Below, piece by piece: positions 39,879 to 52,408 of a stretch of 64,000 bases of DNA (its first letter is position 1; every line of letters starts with the position of its first letter). The notes under the pieces were generated by a model. It searched no databases and had not been told where the DNA came from. It was given only the letters and a program-made list of their open reading frames with translations. Both the position numbers and the translations under genes were made by a program. Source of the DNA: Dromiciops gliroides (Eukaryota; Chordata; Mammalia; Microbiotheria; Microbiotheriidae); NCBI RefSeq assembly GCF_019393635.1, contig NC_057863.1:645152660-645216659 (forward strand), read 5' to 3'.

Positions 39879-41635
39879 AAGATGCGGCTGCCCCACCTCC
39901 GGGCAGCCCTCCTGCCCTGCCCGTCCTAAGGATCTATGACCACACCCAGGGCTCCTGGGGGGGTGGCGTATCCAATCCCAGGGAGCCCTCTCCCTTCTCC
40001 CTTCCTAAGGATATTGCCATACCCTCCACCCCCTGCTTCTAGGCTGGGATGCCTACCCCAAGCTCCAGAGATAGCGCCTCCTCTGACAAGCCTTCCCAGC
40101 CTTCCTGACCGGAAGAGCTACTGCCGCAGCTGGGCACTGCCCAGAGTTCCCCTTCCCCTCCCCGCTCCTCCCCAAGGCTGCCACTTGCAGGGAGATCTCC
40201 CTGTCCTCAGAATACTGCCAGGCTTGGGCTCCCAGGCCACCCCGCCCACCAAGGCCGCTCGACCTCCCCTTCCTGACAATCTCCCGTCACACCCATGGCT
40301 TCCAGCCCCCCCTCCATGGCCTGCTCCCCTCCCAGGCACCACCTCCAGGGAGCTCTGCTGTCTTAGTCCAAGAATCTACTGCCATCCACTAAGTCTTCTG
40401 GGGATGCTCATTCAGAGAGTGCATCTAATGGCTCCCGGAGGGCCCAGAAGCTCCTTCCCCCAAGGACCCCCCTTCCAAAGAGTCACGTTCCCCCCTCTCA
40501 CCAGCCTTAGAGCCTCTTGCCATAGCCCCAAGGTTTCTGGGAACGCTCTTGGGGCTGCCTTCTCTGGAGAGTTCCCCAGCTCCTCAGCTCCCTGCTCCTG
40601 CCCTGTTCTGGCTCCTTGGGCCCCACTCCCATTCCTTAGCCTGTCAATGCCTCTCCTGGTGGGGTGGACAGAGCCCCCATGCCCAAAATCAGGAGAACTG
40701 GGTTCTAGTCCCCTCAAACTCCATATGTGACCTGGGGCAAGTCTTTTTTCCCCTCTGGGTCATGGTTTCCCTCCACTGTCGAATGGGAGAGGGGATTGAG
40801 GGGACTCTCCTTATCTGGCCCCTGCCCTGCTCAGGCCAGGGCAGAAGAGGCATGACTCGGGCCCCTTGACACCTGGGGATTGGAATGCATTTTGCACCTG
40901 CAACTTTGAACATTCCAGCAGCCCCTGCTTGTCCTGCTACCTCTGGGCCCCGGCTGGGAACGGGAGAGGGGTGCAGGGGTGGGGGGGTGTATATAGTGTG
41001 GGATGCGGGGTGGGTGGGAGGGTTGCATGATTGGGGGGGACAGAATTGCTGCAGGGGGAGGGAGGGAGGGCAAGAGCCCTCCAAGTCTGTCCCCTCCCCC
41101 TCTAAGAACAGGCCTTGTAAATCAGAGCAGGGGAAGGGGAAATGGAGAAAGGAAGCCCAAGACAGGGCCAGATCAAGGGACTAGAACCAGAGAAGACCCT
41201 CCCCACTCATATATGCATATACACTCCCTCCCTGAAAACTGCCCCGAAAGAAAAACTAGAGGGTTTTAAGGGACCAGCACTATCTGACAGCCATAGCTGC
41301 CATCCCTGCCCCTGGGGGGGATGGGCTCAGGGGAGGAGGTCCTGTTTTTAACTTTAACTTTGGAGGCTCCATGTCTGTTGGTCTTCTGCATTTTCTTACT
41401 GTGGACTTTGTTCCAATCCCCTCCCCAAGTTCTCTGGGGTCGGATGGCCCTAAAGTGGGGAGGGGGGAGAGTGTGGGGCTGGAGAGAGGGCCCTGGGCTT
41501 ACCAGAACTCTTGCCTCTGTCTTCTCTCTCCTCCTGTGCCCCACCCTGTCTCTTTCTCCTTCCCTCCATACCTCCCTCCCTCCCCATCTCTATGATTTCT
41601 GCAAAAGTTGACATAAAACTTTGGAATTCTGCCTG
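39879..41635 (+). other. SLC8A2: SLC8A2 3'UTR
   Basis: About 1.75 kb of GC-rich sequence after the stop. No AATAAA hexamer is seen before 42 kb; the variant CATAAA at 41612-41617, followed by TTGG and a G/T-rich stretch, is the best end candidate. The length is similar to what I recall for mammalian SLC8A2. Confidence 0.6.
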
Positions 41636-42059
41636 TGAGGTGCCATCTTTGGGGGGAGGGTGGGAATGAGGAGGAGGAGGAGGGCAAGGATCAGGGAGGA
41701 ACCAGGGGCCTCTTTTAGCCACCCCCATAACCTTTACTAGCTGGACAGTTAAGTGTGAAAGATCAATATAGATACCCAAGTCAAAGAGAAAAGCCCCCAT
41801 AGAAACCTCACTACCCCAACCATACCTGGTCACACCTATAGTTTAGCGAAATGCACCCATCTTCTACAAGCCATGCCCACGTTCTAACTAGGTGCACCCC
41901 TATTCTAGCTATTCGCACTTAAATCTCACTAGCTGCAACTAGTCCATTAGATGGGACCATCTGCTCTTAGCACTCCTAAGAGCCTCCTGTTGGTGTTGTG
42001 GGAGGAGGAAGAGCTCTGTGGCTTACCTTGGTTCAAGTCCTCATCAGCTCTCCTAGACT

Positions 42060-42600
42060 ATTACCTCCTGATTGGCCTTCCAGCCTCCTGCCTTTCTCCT
42101 CTTCCTTCCATCCTTCACATGGTCACCTCTGATCACATCCAACCCCCCTGTTCTCCCTATTATATTTAGGACTAGGCTCCATCCCTCAGTTTGGCACTTC
42201 AAGCTGGCTTCAACCCACCTTTCCATCCTTATTACTCATCACACCCCCTTCTCACAACCTGGAGTCCGGCCAAACTGGTCTTCTGGTTGTTTCTCCATCT
42301 CCCATCTCAGTGTCTCTGCTCTGGTTGTGCATTCCTCCCCCCACCCATCCTTGGAATACTCTTCCCACTCACCTCAAAGCTCAGCTCAAAGGCCCATTCT
42401 TGATCCTCCCTGCTACAAGGACCCTACCCCATTACCTTATATTTATTCCACGGTTTTTAAAAAATAAACTTATCTCTGTGCATTGTCTCCCTAGATTGAA
42501 TGTAAGCTCCTTGAGGATATTTTTGTCTCCGTATTCCCAGTACTCATCTCAGTGCCCGGGACAAAGTAGGGCTCATGAATGATTTTCTATTTGTTGAATT
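42060..42600 (+). repeat. L2 LINE 3' fragment
   Basis: L2 3' region: CAAGCTGGCTTCAACCCACC, CTCACCTCAAAGCTCAGCTC, and the tail ATTGAATGTAAGCTCCTTGA. It lies just after the SLC8A2 3'UTR. Confidence 0.75.
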
Positions 42601-43348
42601 TCCTCCACTGCCACCTCTATCCCTATACCTTTGAATTCTGAACCAGGGAAGTGTGGACTAGAAGGCTCCAAGACAGACCTGCTGCTTAGCCATGCCCCTG
42701 CCCATACCTGATTTCTCTCTAGAATAGAGCTAATGGTTGGGGGACTGAGGGTTCAGAGAGGAGGCCTAGAATCATTTAGGGGAGGAGGAGAGAGGCTCCA
42801 CTGATTCTCAAGGAGGAGTTGGAATCTGGTGCTTCACCCAAGAGCCAAGGTTGAGTGACCTCTGCAGGGTGCAGGATTCAGGTTAGATCCAAGGAAAGCC
42901 CTCCCCAGAGGAAAGGGAGGGTTGGGGGCAGACACTGGGGCCCCCAGGGATTTCATTCCAAAGGCTGCATTTCCTCCCAGCCCACAAGAGGGCACCTGGA
43001 CCACAAGCATCAGGGAGATAGATGTGTTCCTTGAGAATGCCATGCTTCTTTCTCACTCCCCATTCTTGTTTCTGACTCAGTTGACCACTCCATTTTTTTT
43101 TATTATTTTGAATTTAACAAACATATAAAAAGATTTCTATATAAAAAGTAGAAGAGAAAAAAAGAATTATGTGTGAAAAATAATATGTGGATCTCTACGA
43201 CTTAGAGCTTGCTTTTAAAAAGTGTATAATAAATTCAATGTGACTTTCAAAGCTGTCCTACTTGTCTGTAATTCTTTCTAGCCTTCCTTCTTGCATTTAA
43301 TAATGCTTCAGTAACCCTCTTTCCTTTCTTTTCTTGTCTTTAACCATG
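42601..43348. other. Unassigned; base composition turns AT-rich
   Basis: 42600-43080 is GC-balanced unique-looking DNA. From about 43090 the sequence becomes A/T-rich and may be a LINE remnant I cannot place. Confidence 0.4.
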
Positions 43349-43513
43349 GATTTTTGTTTGTTTGGTTTTTTGTTTTTGCGAGGCAATGAGGGTTAAGTGA
43401 CTTGCTAAGGGTCACACAGCTAGTACATATCAAGTGTCTGAGGCTGGATTTGAACTCAGGTCCTCCTGAATCCAGGGCCGGTGCTCTATCCACTGCATCA
43501 CCTAGCTACCCCC
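43349..43513 (-). repeat. WSINE1-type SINE
   Basis: Perfect 14-bp duplication TGTCTTTAACCATG (43335-43348 and 43514-43527). Confidence 0.95.
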
Positions 43514-43609
43514 TGTCTTTAACCATGTTGATCACCCTGTTCTCCTTGATTCTCTCTTCTCTAGGTTGGTTGTTTTGTTTTGTTTTGAACACTGCTCTAT
43601 CCTAGTTGT

Positions 43610-44440
43610 CCTAGCTGACTGACCATACCTTCTCTGCCTTCTTTGCTGGATCTTCATCCACGTCATGACAGATAACCTAAGACTGTCCTGACCCCATTTC
43701 TCTTTTCCCTCTGTATAATTTCACTTGGTGATCTCATCAGTTCTTGTGGATTTAATTATCATCTCTAGGCAGATACTCTTAGATCTACTTGTCCAGCTCT
43801 AACTCCTCTCTGGACCTCTACTGCACATCTCCAACTGGATGTTCCATAGACATCTTCAACTCAACATGTCCCAAACTGAAGTCATTAACTCTTCCCCCTT
43901 AAACTTCACCCTGATTCTCAACTCTCTGATTACTGTTGAAGTAATCCTCAAAACGCCACCCTCCTAGATTCAAAACCTGGGCGTTAGCCTTGATTTCTCA
44001 CTCTCTCATGGCCCAACCCCTCCAATATCTTATCAGTTGTCAAGTACTTTGGATTCTGCCCTGGTACCATCTCTTTCATATGCACCCTCCTCTCCTCTGA
44101 CACTGAAACTAGCCTGCCCCAGGCCCTCATTATCTCATGCCTGGGCTACCTAAGTAGCCTGCTGATTGATCTCCCTGCCTCAAGCCCTTCCCCATTTCAT
44201 TCCTTCCTCCACCAGCTGTCAGACTGATCTTCCTAAAGTAGCATGTCTGACCATATCATCCCCTACTCCATTAAAAAAAATTCCAGTGGTTCCCTATTAT
44301 CCCCAGTATTGATTATAAAGTCCTTTGATTGGTTTTCAAAGTTCCTCATAACCTGTCCCCTTCCTACCTTTCCAGTTTTCTTACACATTGCTCTCCTCCA
44401 AATACTACTTGATTATTATTCTTACAAGACAACCAATCTC
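43610..44440 (+). repeat. L2 LINE fragment
   Basis: ACATGTCCCAAACTGAAGTC, CTGACACTGAAACTAGCCTG, CTGGGCTACCTAAGTAGCCT and TCCAGTGGTTCCCTATTATC are the standard L2 3' blocks in order. Confidence 0.8.
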
Positions 44441-44629
44441 TAATCTTATCACCAATAAAAATATTTAATACAAGGGCATAAGGAATCAAGAAATAGGAGA
44501 TGAGAAAAGATGAGATGAAAAAGTTCTGGTCATCTCTAGATTTGCAAGAAGTCCCAACAACACAGAAATGCAAGGTAAGTTCTGAGAACACATCTGACCA
44601 TTGAAGAATGAAGTAATTAAATATTTATT

Positions 44630-45235
44630 GTTTTTTTTTCCCCCATAAAACCAGTTCCTGGTTTTATCTATTAGCTCAATAGTTTTCCTACTTTAAATTT
44701 TTATTAATCTCTCCTTTGATTTTCAGGATTTTCAATTTGGTGTTTAATTGGGAATTTTAATTTGTTCTTTTTCTAGTTTTTTTAAATTGCATGCCTAATT
44801 TATTGTTCTAGTCCTTCTCTCTTTTATTGTTGCAAATGTTTAGAGATATAAATTTTCCCCTAAGTATTGTTTTGGCTACATCCCATGAGTTTTGGTATGT
44901 TGTCTCATTGTCATTCTTTTTAATGAAATGATTTATTGTTTCCATGAGTTGTTCTTTGACCCACTCATTCTTTAGGATTATAATATTTAGTTTCCAATTA
45001 ATTTTTAACCTATGTTTTCCACAGTCCTTTATTGACTGTAATTTTTATTGCATTCTGGTCTGAAAAGGATGAATTTAGTAATTCTGCTTTTCTGCATTTG
45101 GTTGTGAAGTTTTTTGCCCTAATACATGGTAAATTTTTGTGAAGGTACAGTATACTGCTGAGAAAAGGATATACTCCTTTCTATTCCCATTCAATTTTCT
45201 CCAGAGGTCTATCACATCTAACTTTTCTCTCTTTT
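44630..45235 (-). repeat. L1 fragment, ORF2 5' (endonuclease) part
   Basis: Runs in parallel with 51360-52090 of the other L1 copy (GGATTTTCAATTTGGTGTTT, GGATGAATTTAGTAATTCTG), so it is an independent copy of the same L1 segment. Confidence 0.75.
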
Positions 45236-45286
45236 TTGTACATATATTGTTTATTTTATTTTTTCTCAGTTACATGTAAACAAAAC

Positions 45287-45431
45287 TTTTTTTTAAGTGA
45301 GGCAATTGGGATTAAGTGATTTGCCCAGGGTCACACAGCTAGTGAGTGTTAAGTGTCTGAGGCCGAATTTGAACTCAGGTACTCCTGACTCCAGGGCCGG
45401 TGCTCTATCCACTGTGCCACCTAGCTGCCCC
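45287..45431 (-). repeat. WSINE1-type SINE
   Basis: Inserted in the L1 3'UTR with TAAACAAAAC duplicated (45277-45286 and 45432-45441). Confidence 0.93.
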
Positions 45432-45725
45432 TAAACAAAACATTTTTAACATTCTTTAAAAAATATTTTGAATTCCAAATTTTCTTCCTCTCCCCTCCCC
45501 TTCTCCCTCCTTGAGAAGGCAAGCAATTTTATATAGACTGTACATGTGCAGTCATAGAAAACATATCCACATTAGCCATGTTACAAAAAAAAAAAAAGGC
45601 ACAGACCAAAAAATCCCCAAGAATAAGAAAGAAAGTAAAAAGAAGATTGCTTCAATCTTCATTTAGACTCCAGTCAGTTCTTTCTATGGAGGTGGATAGC
45701 ATTTTTATCATAAGTCCTTCAGAAC

Positions 45726-45891
45726 GGGGCAGCTAGGTGGCACAGTGGATAAAGCACCGGCCCTGGATTCAGGAGGACCTGAGTTCAAATACGGCCTCAG
45801 ACACTTGACACTAACTAGCTGTGTGACCCCAGGCAAGTCACTTAACCCTTATTGCCCCACAAAACAAAACAAAACAAAAAAACAAATGAAA
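45726..45891 (+). repeat. WSINE1-type SINE
   Basis: Near consensus; perfect 14-bp duplication ATAAGTCCTTCAGA (45710-45723 and 45892-45905). Confidence 0.95.
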
Positions 45892-46054
45892 ATAAGTCCT
45901 TCAGATCATTGTATTGCTGAGACTAGCTAAGTTATTCACAAAAGTGTTGTTTGTTACTGTGTACAATGTTCTACTGGTTCTGCTCACTTCACTCTGTATT
46001 AGTTCATACAAGTCTTCCCTGATTTTTCTGAAACTATCCTGCTCCTCATTTCTT

Positions 46055-46206
46055 TGTTTTGCTTTTGTTTTTGTAGGGTAATGAAGGTTAAATGACTTGC
46101 CCAGACTCACACAGCTAGTAAGTGTCAAGTGTCTGAGGACGGATTTGAACTCAGGTCCTCCTGAATCCAGGGCTGGTACTTCATCCACTGTGCCACCTAG
46201 CTGCCC
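46055..46206 (-). repeat. WSINE1-type SINE
   Basis: Splits the L1 ORF2 remnant; perfect 17-bp duplication CCTGCTCCTCATTTCTT (46038-46054 and 46207-46223). Confidence 0.95.
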
Positions 46207-46858
46207 CCTGCTCCTCATTTCTTATAGCACATTTGTATTCCATCATAGTCATATATTGCAATTTGTTCAGCCATTCCCCAACTGATGGACATCCCCTCAA
46301 TTTCCAATTCTTTCCCATCACAAAAAGAGCTATTATAAAAATTTTGTAAGTATAGATTTTTTTCATTTTCTTTTATCTCTTTGGGGTACAGACCTAATAG
46401 TGGTATTGCTGGATCAAATAGTATGCACAGTTTGATAGCCCTTTGGGCATGGTTCTACATTGTTCCAGAATGGTTACATTAGTTCACAGCTCCACCAACA
46501 GGGCACTAGTGTCCCTAATTTTCCACATTCCCTCATACATTTGTCATTTTCCTTTTCTGTCATACCAGCCAATCTGATAGGTGTTAGGCAGCACCTCAGA
46601 GTTGTTTTAATTTTCATTTCTCTAGCCAATCTCTATTTAAAGGAATTTTTCATGTGACTATAGATAGATTTAATTTTTTTTCTTCTGAAAATTTCCTGTT
46701 TATATCCTTTGACCATTTATCAATTGGGGAATGGCTTGGCATTCTTATACATTTGACTCAGTTGTCTATATATTTGAGAAACGAGGTCTTTATCAGAGAT
46801 GCTTGCTCTAAATTTTCTATCACACTTCCCCCACCTCAGTTTCCTGCTTTTCTTTTTC

Positions 46859-47300
46859 TTTTAATTAATTAATTTAGAATTTTCTCATTTCACATGTAAA
46901 AACAAATTGTAACATTGATTTTTAAGACTTTGGGTTCCAAATTCTCTTCCTTCCTCCCTATCCTCCCTTAAGAACTCAAGCAATTGAATATAAGTTATAC
47001 ATGTACAGTCATGCAAAACATAGCAGACACAAAAAAACTTTAGAAAAAGGTACTAACAACAACAACAAAATATACTTCCGTCTGTATTCAGGTACCATCA
47101 GTTCTTTCTCTGTAGATGGAATGCATTTTTCATAAGTCCTTCAGAGTTGTCTTGGATCATTGCATTGCTAAAAATAACTAAGTCATTCACAGCAGATCAT
47201 CTTACAATATTGCTGTTATTTTGTATACAGTACATTTCACTTTGTATCAGCTCATATAAGTCTTTGCAGGTTTTTCTGATAGCATCCTACTCATCTTTTT
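46859..47300 (-). repeat. L1 3'UTR fragment, second copy
   Basis: A new L1 tail begins at the left and repeats the blocks seen at 45450-46010 (TTATACATGTACAGTCATGC, CATAAGTCCTTCAGAGTTGT). Confidence 0.7.
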
Positions 47301-47304
47301 TTTT

Positions 47305-48120
47305 CTTTTAAATAGTAAACTACATTTATGTAGTACTTTAAAGGGAGATTTCCTTACAAAACACCCATGAGGCTGATTGTTGCAACAACAATAATAGCTT
47401 ACATATTGTGAGGGCCAAAATTTTATATACAGAGCATATTAGGGTGTGACTTGCCTTATATTGAGGTCCCAGAAATATGAGAGCCTCTTTTAGGTTTAAT
47501 CTCCCCTTTGAATTTTCCTTTTTATATATTCCTCACAGGCCAATAAGAAAAGGAGCCTCTGAGCTTTAGTTCATAAAGGATCAGGTTTTATTACTTGGGA
47601 ATTAATTAAACCACAAAGGTGAAACCAATTAAGGAAATAAGGATGTAGAAAATACAGATAGATAGTCTTACCTCTAAGCTTAACCTATTGAATCCCAGAG
47701 CATTCCCAATTAAGCTAGTTAAAAGGAATTTAGGATTTTCCTTCATAAAACTCACCAAACCCCAGTCATTCTACAGTTACTCAGCAGTCGCCCAAAATAG
47801 AGCAAAACACGTGCCTCCGCCAGGTCCCCGAAGGCCACCAGACTGCTCTGCCAGGCCGAAAGAGTGCGAACTTTTAAACATGCCCCTCCTACCGGAAGTT
47901 CCCTGCCTTCCAGTAGCTTTCAGTTTTTCCTCCCCCAAAAGGGGAGGTCCTTCAAAAGCTTCTCAGTAGCATGTGCAATCTCAGGGTGGGCCAGGTGTGG
48001 CCCCTTCCAAATGATTTAGCTAAAACTTTCAATATTAATCTTTACCACGAATAATTTTTACCACAATATATATAGTACCTTATACCTGACAAAGAATTTT
48101 CTTCACAATAGCCCAGCAAA
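47305..48120 (-). repeat. Old SINE split by a solo LTR
   Basis: 47305-47406 and 48066-48120 join into one MIR/THER-type element (ACTACATTTATGTAGTACTT, then ATAGTACCTTATACCTGACA). The LTR at 47407-48065 lies between them. Confidence 0.55.
47407..48065 (-). mobile_element. Solo LTR, endogenous retrovirus (class I-like)
   Basis: A 659-bp element with TGTG...CACA ends, read on the minus strand as U3-R-U5, with a poly(A) signal AATAAA (47587-47592). Flanked by a 4-bp duplication ATAT, which fits class I elements. No internal viral genes are present, so it is a recombined solo LTR. It shares blocks with the LTR at 59924. Confidence 0.75.
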
Positions 48121-48560
48121 GTACCATCAACATCATCCTCATCTTACATTACTCTTGCCTCTGCTTCAAATTTTCCCCCAGTTGCTATTGCTGTGTTTCC
48201 CTCCATCCTATTTGCCCCCCCATGATATTTACTCTATTTTCTATCTTCTTTTACCCTTTCCCTCCTCAAAAATGTTTTGTTTCTGACTTCCCCTCCCCCA
48301 ATCTGACCTCCCTTCCTTCACCCCTCCTCCTATATCCCCTTCCCCTCCCACTTCTCCACAGGGCAAGATATATTACTATACCCACTTGAGTGTGTATGCT
48401 ATTCCCTCTTTGAGCCAATTCTGCTCCCCCCCAATCTTCCCCTCCACTCCATTAGCTTTTTCTTGCTTCTTTTATGTGAAATACTTTACTTCATTTCACC
48501 TCTCCCTTTCCCTTTCTCCCAGTGCAATTCTCTTACCCCTTAATTTTATTTTAAAGATAT
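48120..48560 (-). repeat. L1 fragment (inter-ORF type)
   Basis: Parallels 53230-53720 (TCCCTCTTTGAGCCAATTCT, CTTGCTTCTTTTATGTGAAA), but is a separate copy. Confidence 0.65.
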
Positions 48561-48564
48561 TATT

Positions 48565-48713
48565 GGGGCAGCTAGGTGGCGCAGTGGATAGAGCACTGTC
48601 CCTGGAGTCAGGAGTACCTGAGTTCAAATCCGGCCTCAGACACATAACACTTACTAGCTGTGTAACCCTGGGCAAGTCACTTAACCCCCATTGCCTCACT
48701 AAAAAAAAAAAAA
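48565..48713 (+). repeat. WSINE1-type SINE
   Basis: Complete head, A and B boxes and A tail; flanking duplication not clean. Confidence 0.92.
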
Positions 48714-48723
48714 ATATCATCAA

Positions 48724-48808
48724 GGGGCAGCTAGGTGACACAGTAGAGAAAGCACCTGCCCTGGTCCCAGGAGGACTCCAGCCAAAATCCAGCCTCAGAC
48801 ACATCCTG
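48724..48808 (+). repeat. WSINE1-type SINE, 5' half only
   Basis: The head and B-box region are present; the copy stops after CCTCAGACACA. It follows 10 bp behind the previous copy. Confidence 0.8.
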
Positions 48809-48985
48809 CTTTCCTTTTAATCTTGACTGCCTTGATTTTGTTTGGGCAAAACCTTTTTAATTTGATGTGATCAAAATTATTCATTTTACATCCTGTAATG
48901 CTCTCTATCTCTTGTTTAGTCATAAATTTCCCCCTTATCCACAGATCTTACAGGTAAACAATTCTATGCTCTCCTAATTTGATTT

Positions 48986-49148
48986 GGTTTTGGTTTTGGT
49001 TTTGGTTTTTTGGGTTTTTTGCGGGACAATGGGGGTTAAGTGACTTGCCCAGGGTCACACAGCTAGTAAGTGTCAAGTGTCTGAGGCCATATTTGAACTC
49101 AGGTACTCCAGGGCTGGTGCTTTATCCACTGGGCCACCTAGCCACCCC
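48986..49148 (-). repeat. WSINE1-type SINE
   Basis: In the L1; perfect 17-bp duplication CTCTCCTAATTTGATTT (48969-48985 and 49149-49165). Confidence 0.95.
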
Positions 49149-49357
49149 CTCTCCTAATTTGATTTTGACATCTCCCTTTATGTCTAGATTATGTACCCAT
49201 TTGGACCTTATCTTGCTATATGGTGTGAGATGTTGGTCTACACCTAGTTTCTGCCAAACTATTTTCCAGTTTTCCCAGTGGTTTTTGTCAAATAGTGAGT
49301 TCTTGTCCAAAAGCTTAGATTTTTAGGTTTATAAAACATTAGATTACTATGGTAGCA

Positions 49358-49505
49358 GGGGCAGCTAGGTGGCACAGTGGATAAAGCACCGGTCCTGGAG
49401 TCAGGAGTACCTGAGTTCAAATCTGGCCTCAGACACTTAACACTTACTAGCTGTGTGACCTTGGGCAAGTCACTTAACCCCAAATGCCTCCCTTTAAAAA
49501 AAAAA
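49358..49505 (+). repeat. WSINE1-type SINE
   Basis: In the L1; near-consensus body with short A tail. Confidence 0.92.
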
Positions 49506-50744
49506 GATGACTGTGTTAATTTGCTCCTGTGTGTTGCATACCTAATCTATTCCACTGATTCACCACTCTATTTCTCAGCCAGTACCAGATCATTTTGATG
49601 ATTGCCACTTTGTAATACTGTTTGAGATTTGATACTCTCATCTGGTACTTCCTTTACTTTTTTTTTCATGGATTCCCTTAATATTCTTAACCTTTTGTTC
49701 TTCTAGATGAATTTTATTAATTTTTTCTAGCTCTAGAAAACAATTCTTTGGTAGTTTGGTTGCTATGGTACTGAATAAATTAATGAATTAAAGTAGAATT
49801 GTCATTTTTATTATATTGGCTTGGCCTACTCATGAGCAGTTAATATTTCTCCAGTTGTTTAGATCTGACTTTATTTGTGTGAAAAGTATTTTGTAACTGT
49901 GTTCATGTAGTTTCTGGGTGTGTCTTGGTAAGTAGACTCCCAAGTGTCTTATATTGTCTACAGTTACTTCAATGGAATTTCTTTCTTTTTCTTGCTGCTG
50001 GACTTTGTTGATGATCTATGGAAATGCTGATGATTTATGTGGGTTATTTTTATATCCTGCAACTTTGATGAATTTGTTAATTTCAAATAGTTTTTAAGTT
50101 GATTCTCTAATATATCATCAGCAAAGAGTGATAATTTTGTTTCCTCATTGACTTTTCTAATTCCTTTCATTTCTCTTTCTTATAGCTAGCATTTCTAGAA
50201 CAATATTGAATACTAGTGATGATAATGGGTATCTTTGCTTCACTCCTGATCTTATTGGAAAGACTTCTAGCTTATTCCCATTATAGATGCTTGCTGATGA
50301 TTTTATATAGATATTATTTATCATTTTAAAGAAAATTCCATTCATTCCTATGCTTTCTAATTTTTTAAAAATAGGAATGAGCATTGTATTTTGTCAAGAG
50401 CTTTTTGGCATCTATTGAGATAAATATATCATTTTTTTGTTTTTGTTGTTGATGTGGTCAATTATGCTGATAATTTCCCGACTATTGAATCAGCCCTGTA
50501 TTCCTGATATAAATCCCACCTGGTCATAGCATATGATCTTTGTGATATACTGTTGTAATCTTCTTGATAATATTTTATTAATATTTTGGTATTAATTTTC
50601 ATTAAGAAGATTGGTTTTCTTTGTTTTTGTTCTTCTTGGTTTTAGCTATCAATGACATATTTGTGTCATAAAAGGAAATTGGTAGGACTCCTTCTTTGCC
50701 CATTTTTTCAAATAGTTTATATAGTATTGGAATTAAGTGTTCTA

Positions 50745-50889
50745 GGGCACCTAGGTGGTACAGTGTATAGATCACTGGCCCTGGATTCAGGAGGGCCTGA
50801 GTTTAAATCTAACCTCAGACACTTGACACTTACTAGCTGTGTAACTCGGGACAAGTCACTTAACCCAAATTGCCTTGCAAAAAACAAAA
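50745..50889 (+). repeat. WSINE1-type SINE, diverged
   Basis: In the L1 reverse-transcriptase part; head changed to GGGCACCTAGGTGGTACAGT. Confidence 0.88.
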
Positions 50890-51017
50890 GGCAAGGATTT
50901 AAGGGTTCTTTAAATGTTTGGTAGAATTCACTTATGAATCCATCTGACCCTGGGGATTTTTTCATAGGGAGCTCATTTATGGTTCATTCAATTTCTTTTT
51001 CTAAGATAAGGTTCTTT

Positions 51018-51175
51018 TTTTGGTTTTGTTTTTTGGGGGGTGGGACAATGAGGGTTAAGTGACTTGCCCAGGGTCACACAGCTGGTAAGTGTCAAGTATC
51101 TGAGGTCTGATTTGAATTCAGGTCCTCCTGAATCCAGGGCCAGTGCTTTATCCACTGTGCCACCTAGCTGCCCTC
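51018..51175 (-). repeat. WSINE1-type SINE
   Basis: Perfect 17-bp duplication CTAAGATAAGGTTCTTT (51001-51017 and 51176-51192). Confidence 0.95.
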
Positions 51176-51439
51176 CTAAGATAAGGTTCTTTAATTATTC
51201 CATTTCTTCTTCAGTTAATCTGGACAATTTATATTTTTGTAAATATTCAACCATTTTACTTAGATTGTCAGATTTATCAACATGCAGTTGGGAAAACTAG
51301 CTCCTGATAATTGCTTTAATTTCCTCTTCATTGATGGTGAATTCAGTCTTTTTATTATTAGTTTAGTAGTTTCAATTTTATTAATCTCTACTTCAATTTT
51401 CAGGATTTTCAATTTGGTGTTTTTTAAATTTCAATGGGG

Positions 51440-51600
51440 GGGGGGCAGCTAGGTGGCGAAGTGGATAAAGCACCGGCCCTGGATTCAGGAGTACCTGAGT
51501 TCAAATCAGACCTCAGATACTTGACACTTACTAGCTGTGTGACCCTGGGCAAGTCACTTAACTCCAATTGCCTCACCCCCCAAAAAATAATAATAATAAT
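51440..51600 (+). repeat. WSINE1-type SINE
   Basis: In the L1; preceded by a G-run and followed by a short AAT-rich tail. Confidence 0.92.
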
Positions 51601-52241
51601 GGGAAATGTTTAACTTTAATGGGAATTTTTAATTTGTCCTTTTTCTAGTTTTTTTTAAATTGCATGCCTAAATTATTGTTGCCATCTTCATTTTATTGAT
51701 GTAAATGTTTAGTTATAAATTCCTCCTTTCATACTGCTTTGTCTGCATCCCATAAGTTTTGATATATTGTCTTATTGTTGTCATTTTCTTTAATGAAATT
51801 ATTTATTGTTTCTATAAATTGGTTCTTTGACCTACTCATTCTTTAGGATTTAGTGTCCAAATAACTTTTAATCCATGTTTCTGTGGCCCTTTATTGAATA
51901 TACTTTTATTGCATTATGGCCTGAAAAAGGATGAATTTAATATTTATGCTTTTCTGCATTTGGGTGTGAGGTTTTTATGCCTTAATACATATTTAATTTG
52001 TGTGGAGGGGCCAAGTATAGGTGAGAAAAGGGCATACTCCTTTTCTTCAATTTTCTCAAGAGGGCTATCATATTTGATTTTTCTAAAATTTGTATTTATT
52101 TTCTCAACTTCTTTCTTGTTTGTTTTATGGTTAGATTTATCTAGTTCTGTGAGGAGAAAGTTGAGATCCCTTACTAGTATAGTTTTACTGTCTATTTCTT
52201 CTTGTAACTCATTTAACTTTTCCTTTAAGAATTTGGGTGCT

Positions 52242-52393
52242 GGGGGCGGCTAGGTGGCGCAGTGGATAAAGCACCGGCCCTGGATTCAGGAGTACCTGAG
52301 TTCAAATCCGACCTCAGACACTTGACACTTACTAGCTGTGTGACCCTGGGCAAGTCACTTAACCCTCATTGCCCCGCGCAAAAAAAAAAAAAA
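52242..52393 (+). repeat. WSINE1-type SINE, first of a same-site pair
   Basis: Flanked by AAGAATTTGGGTGCT at 52227-52241 and 52394-52408. Confidence 0.95.
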
Positions 52394-52408
52394 AAGAATT
52401 TGGGTGCT

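Larger units (their letters stand above)
45236..46858 (-). repeat. L1 3' end (ORF2 C-terminus and 3'UTR)
   Basis: The tail end is at the left (about 45236-45600). The minus strand at 46366-45901 reads [20 protein letters not shown] and GEWLNKLQ, then, across a SINE, SEVSRTSRTLYTV. Three SINEs interrupt it. Confidence 0.8.

Noticed and set aside
45745-45930. Recurrent small peptide of the type [16 protein letters not shown] on many strands
   Set aside because: It is the translation of the WSINE1 body and appears wherever a copy lies; not a gene family.
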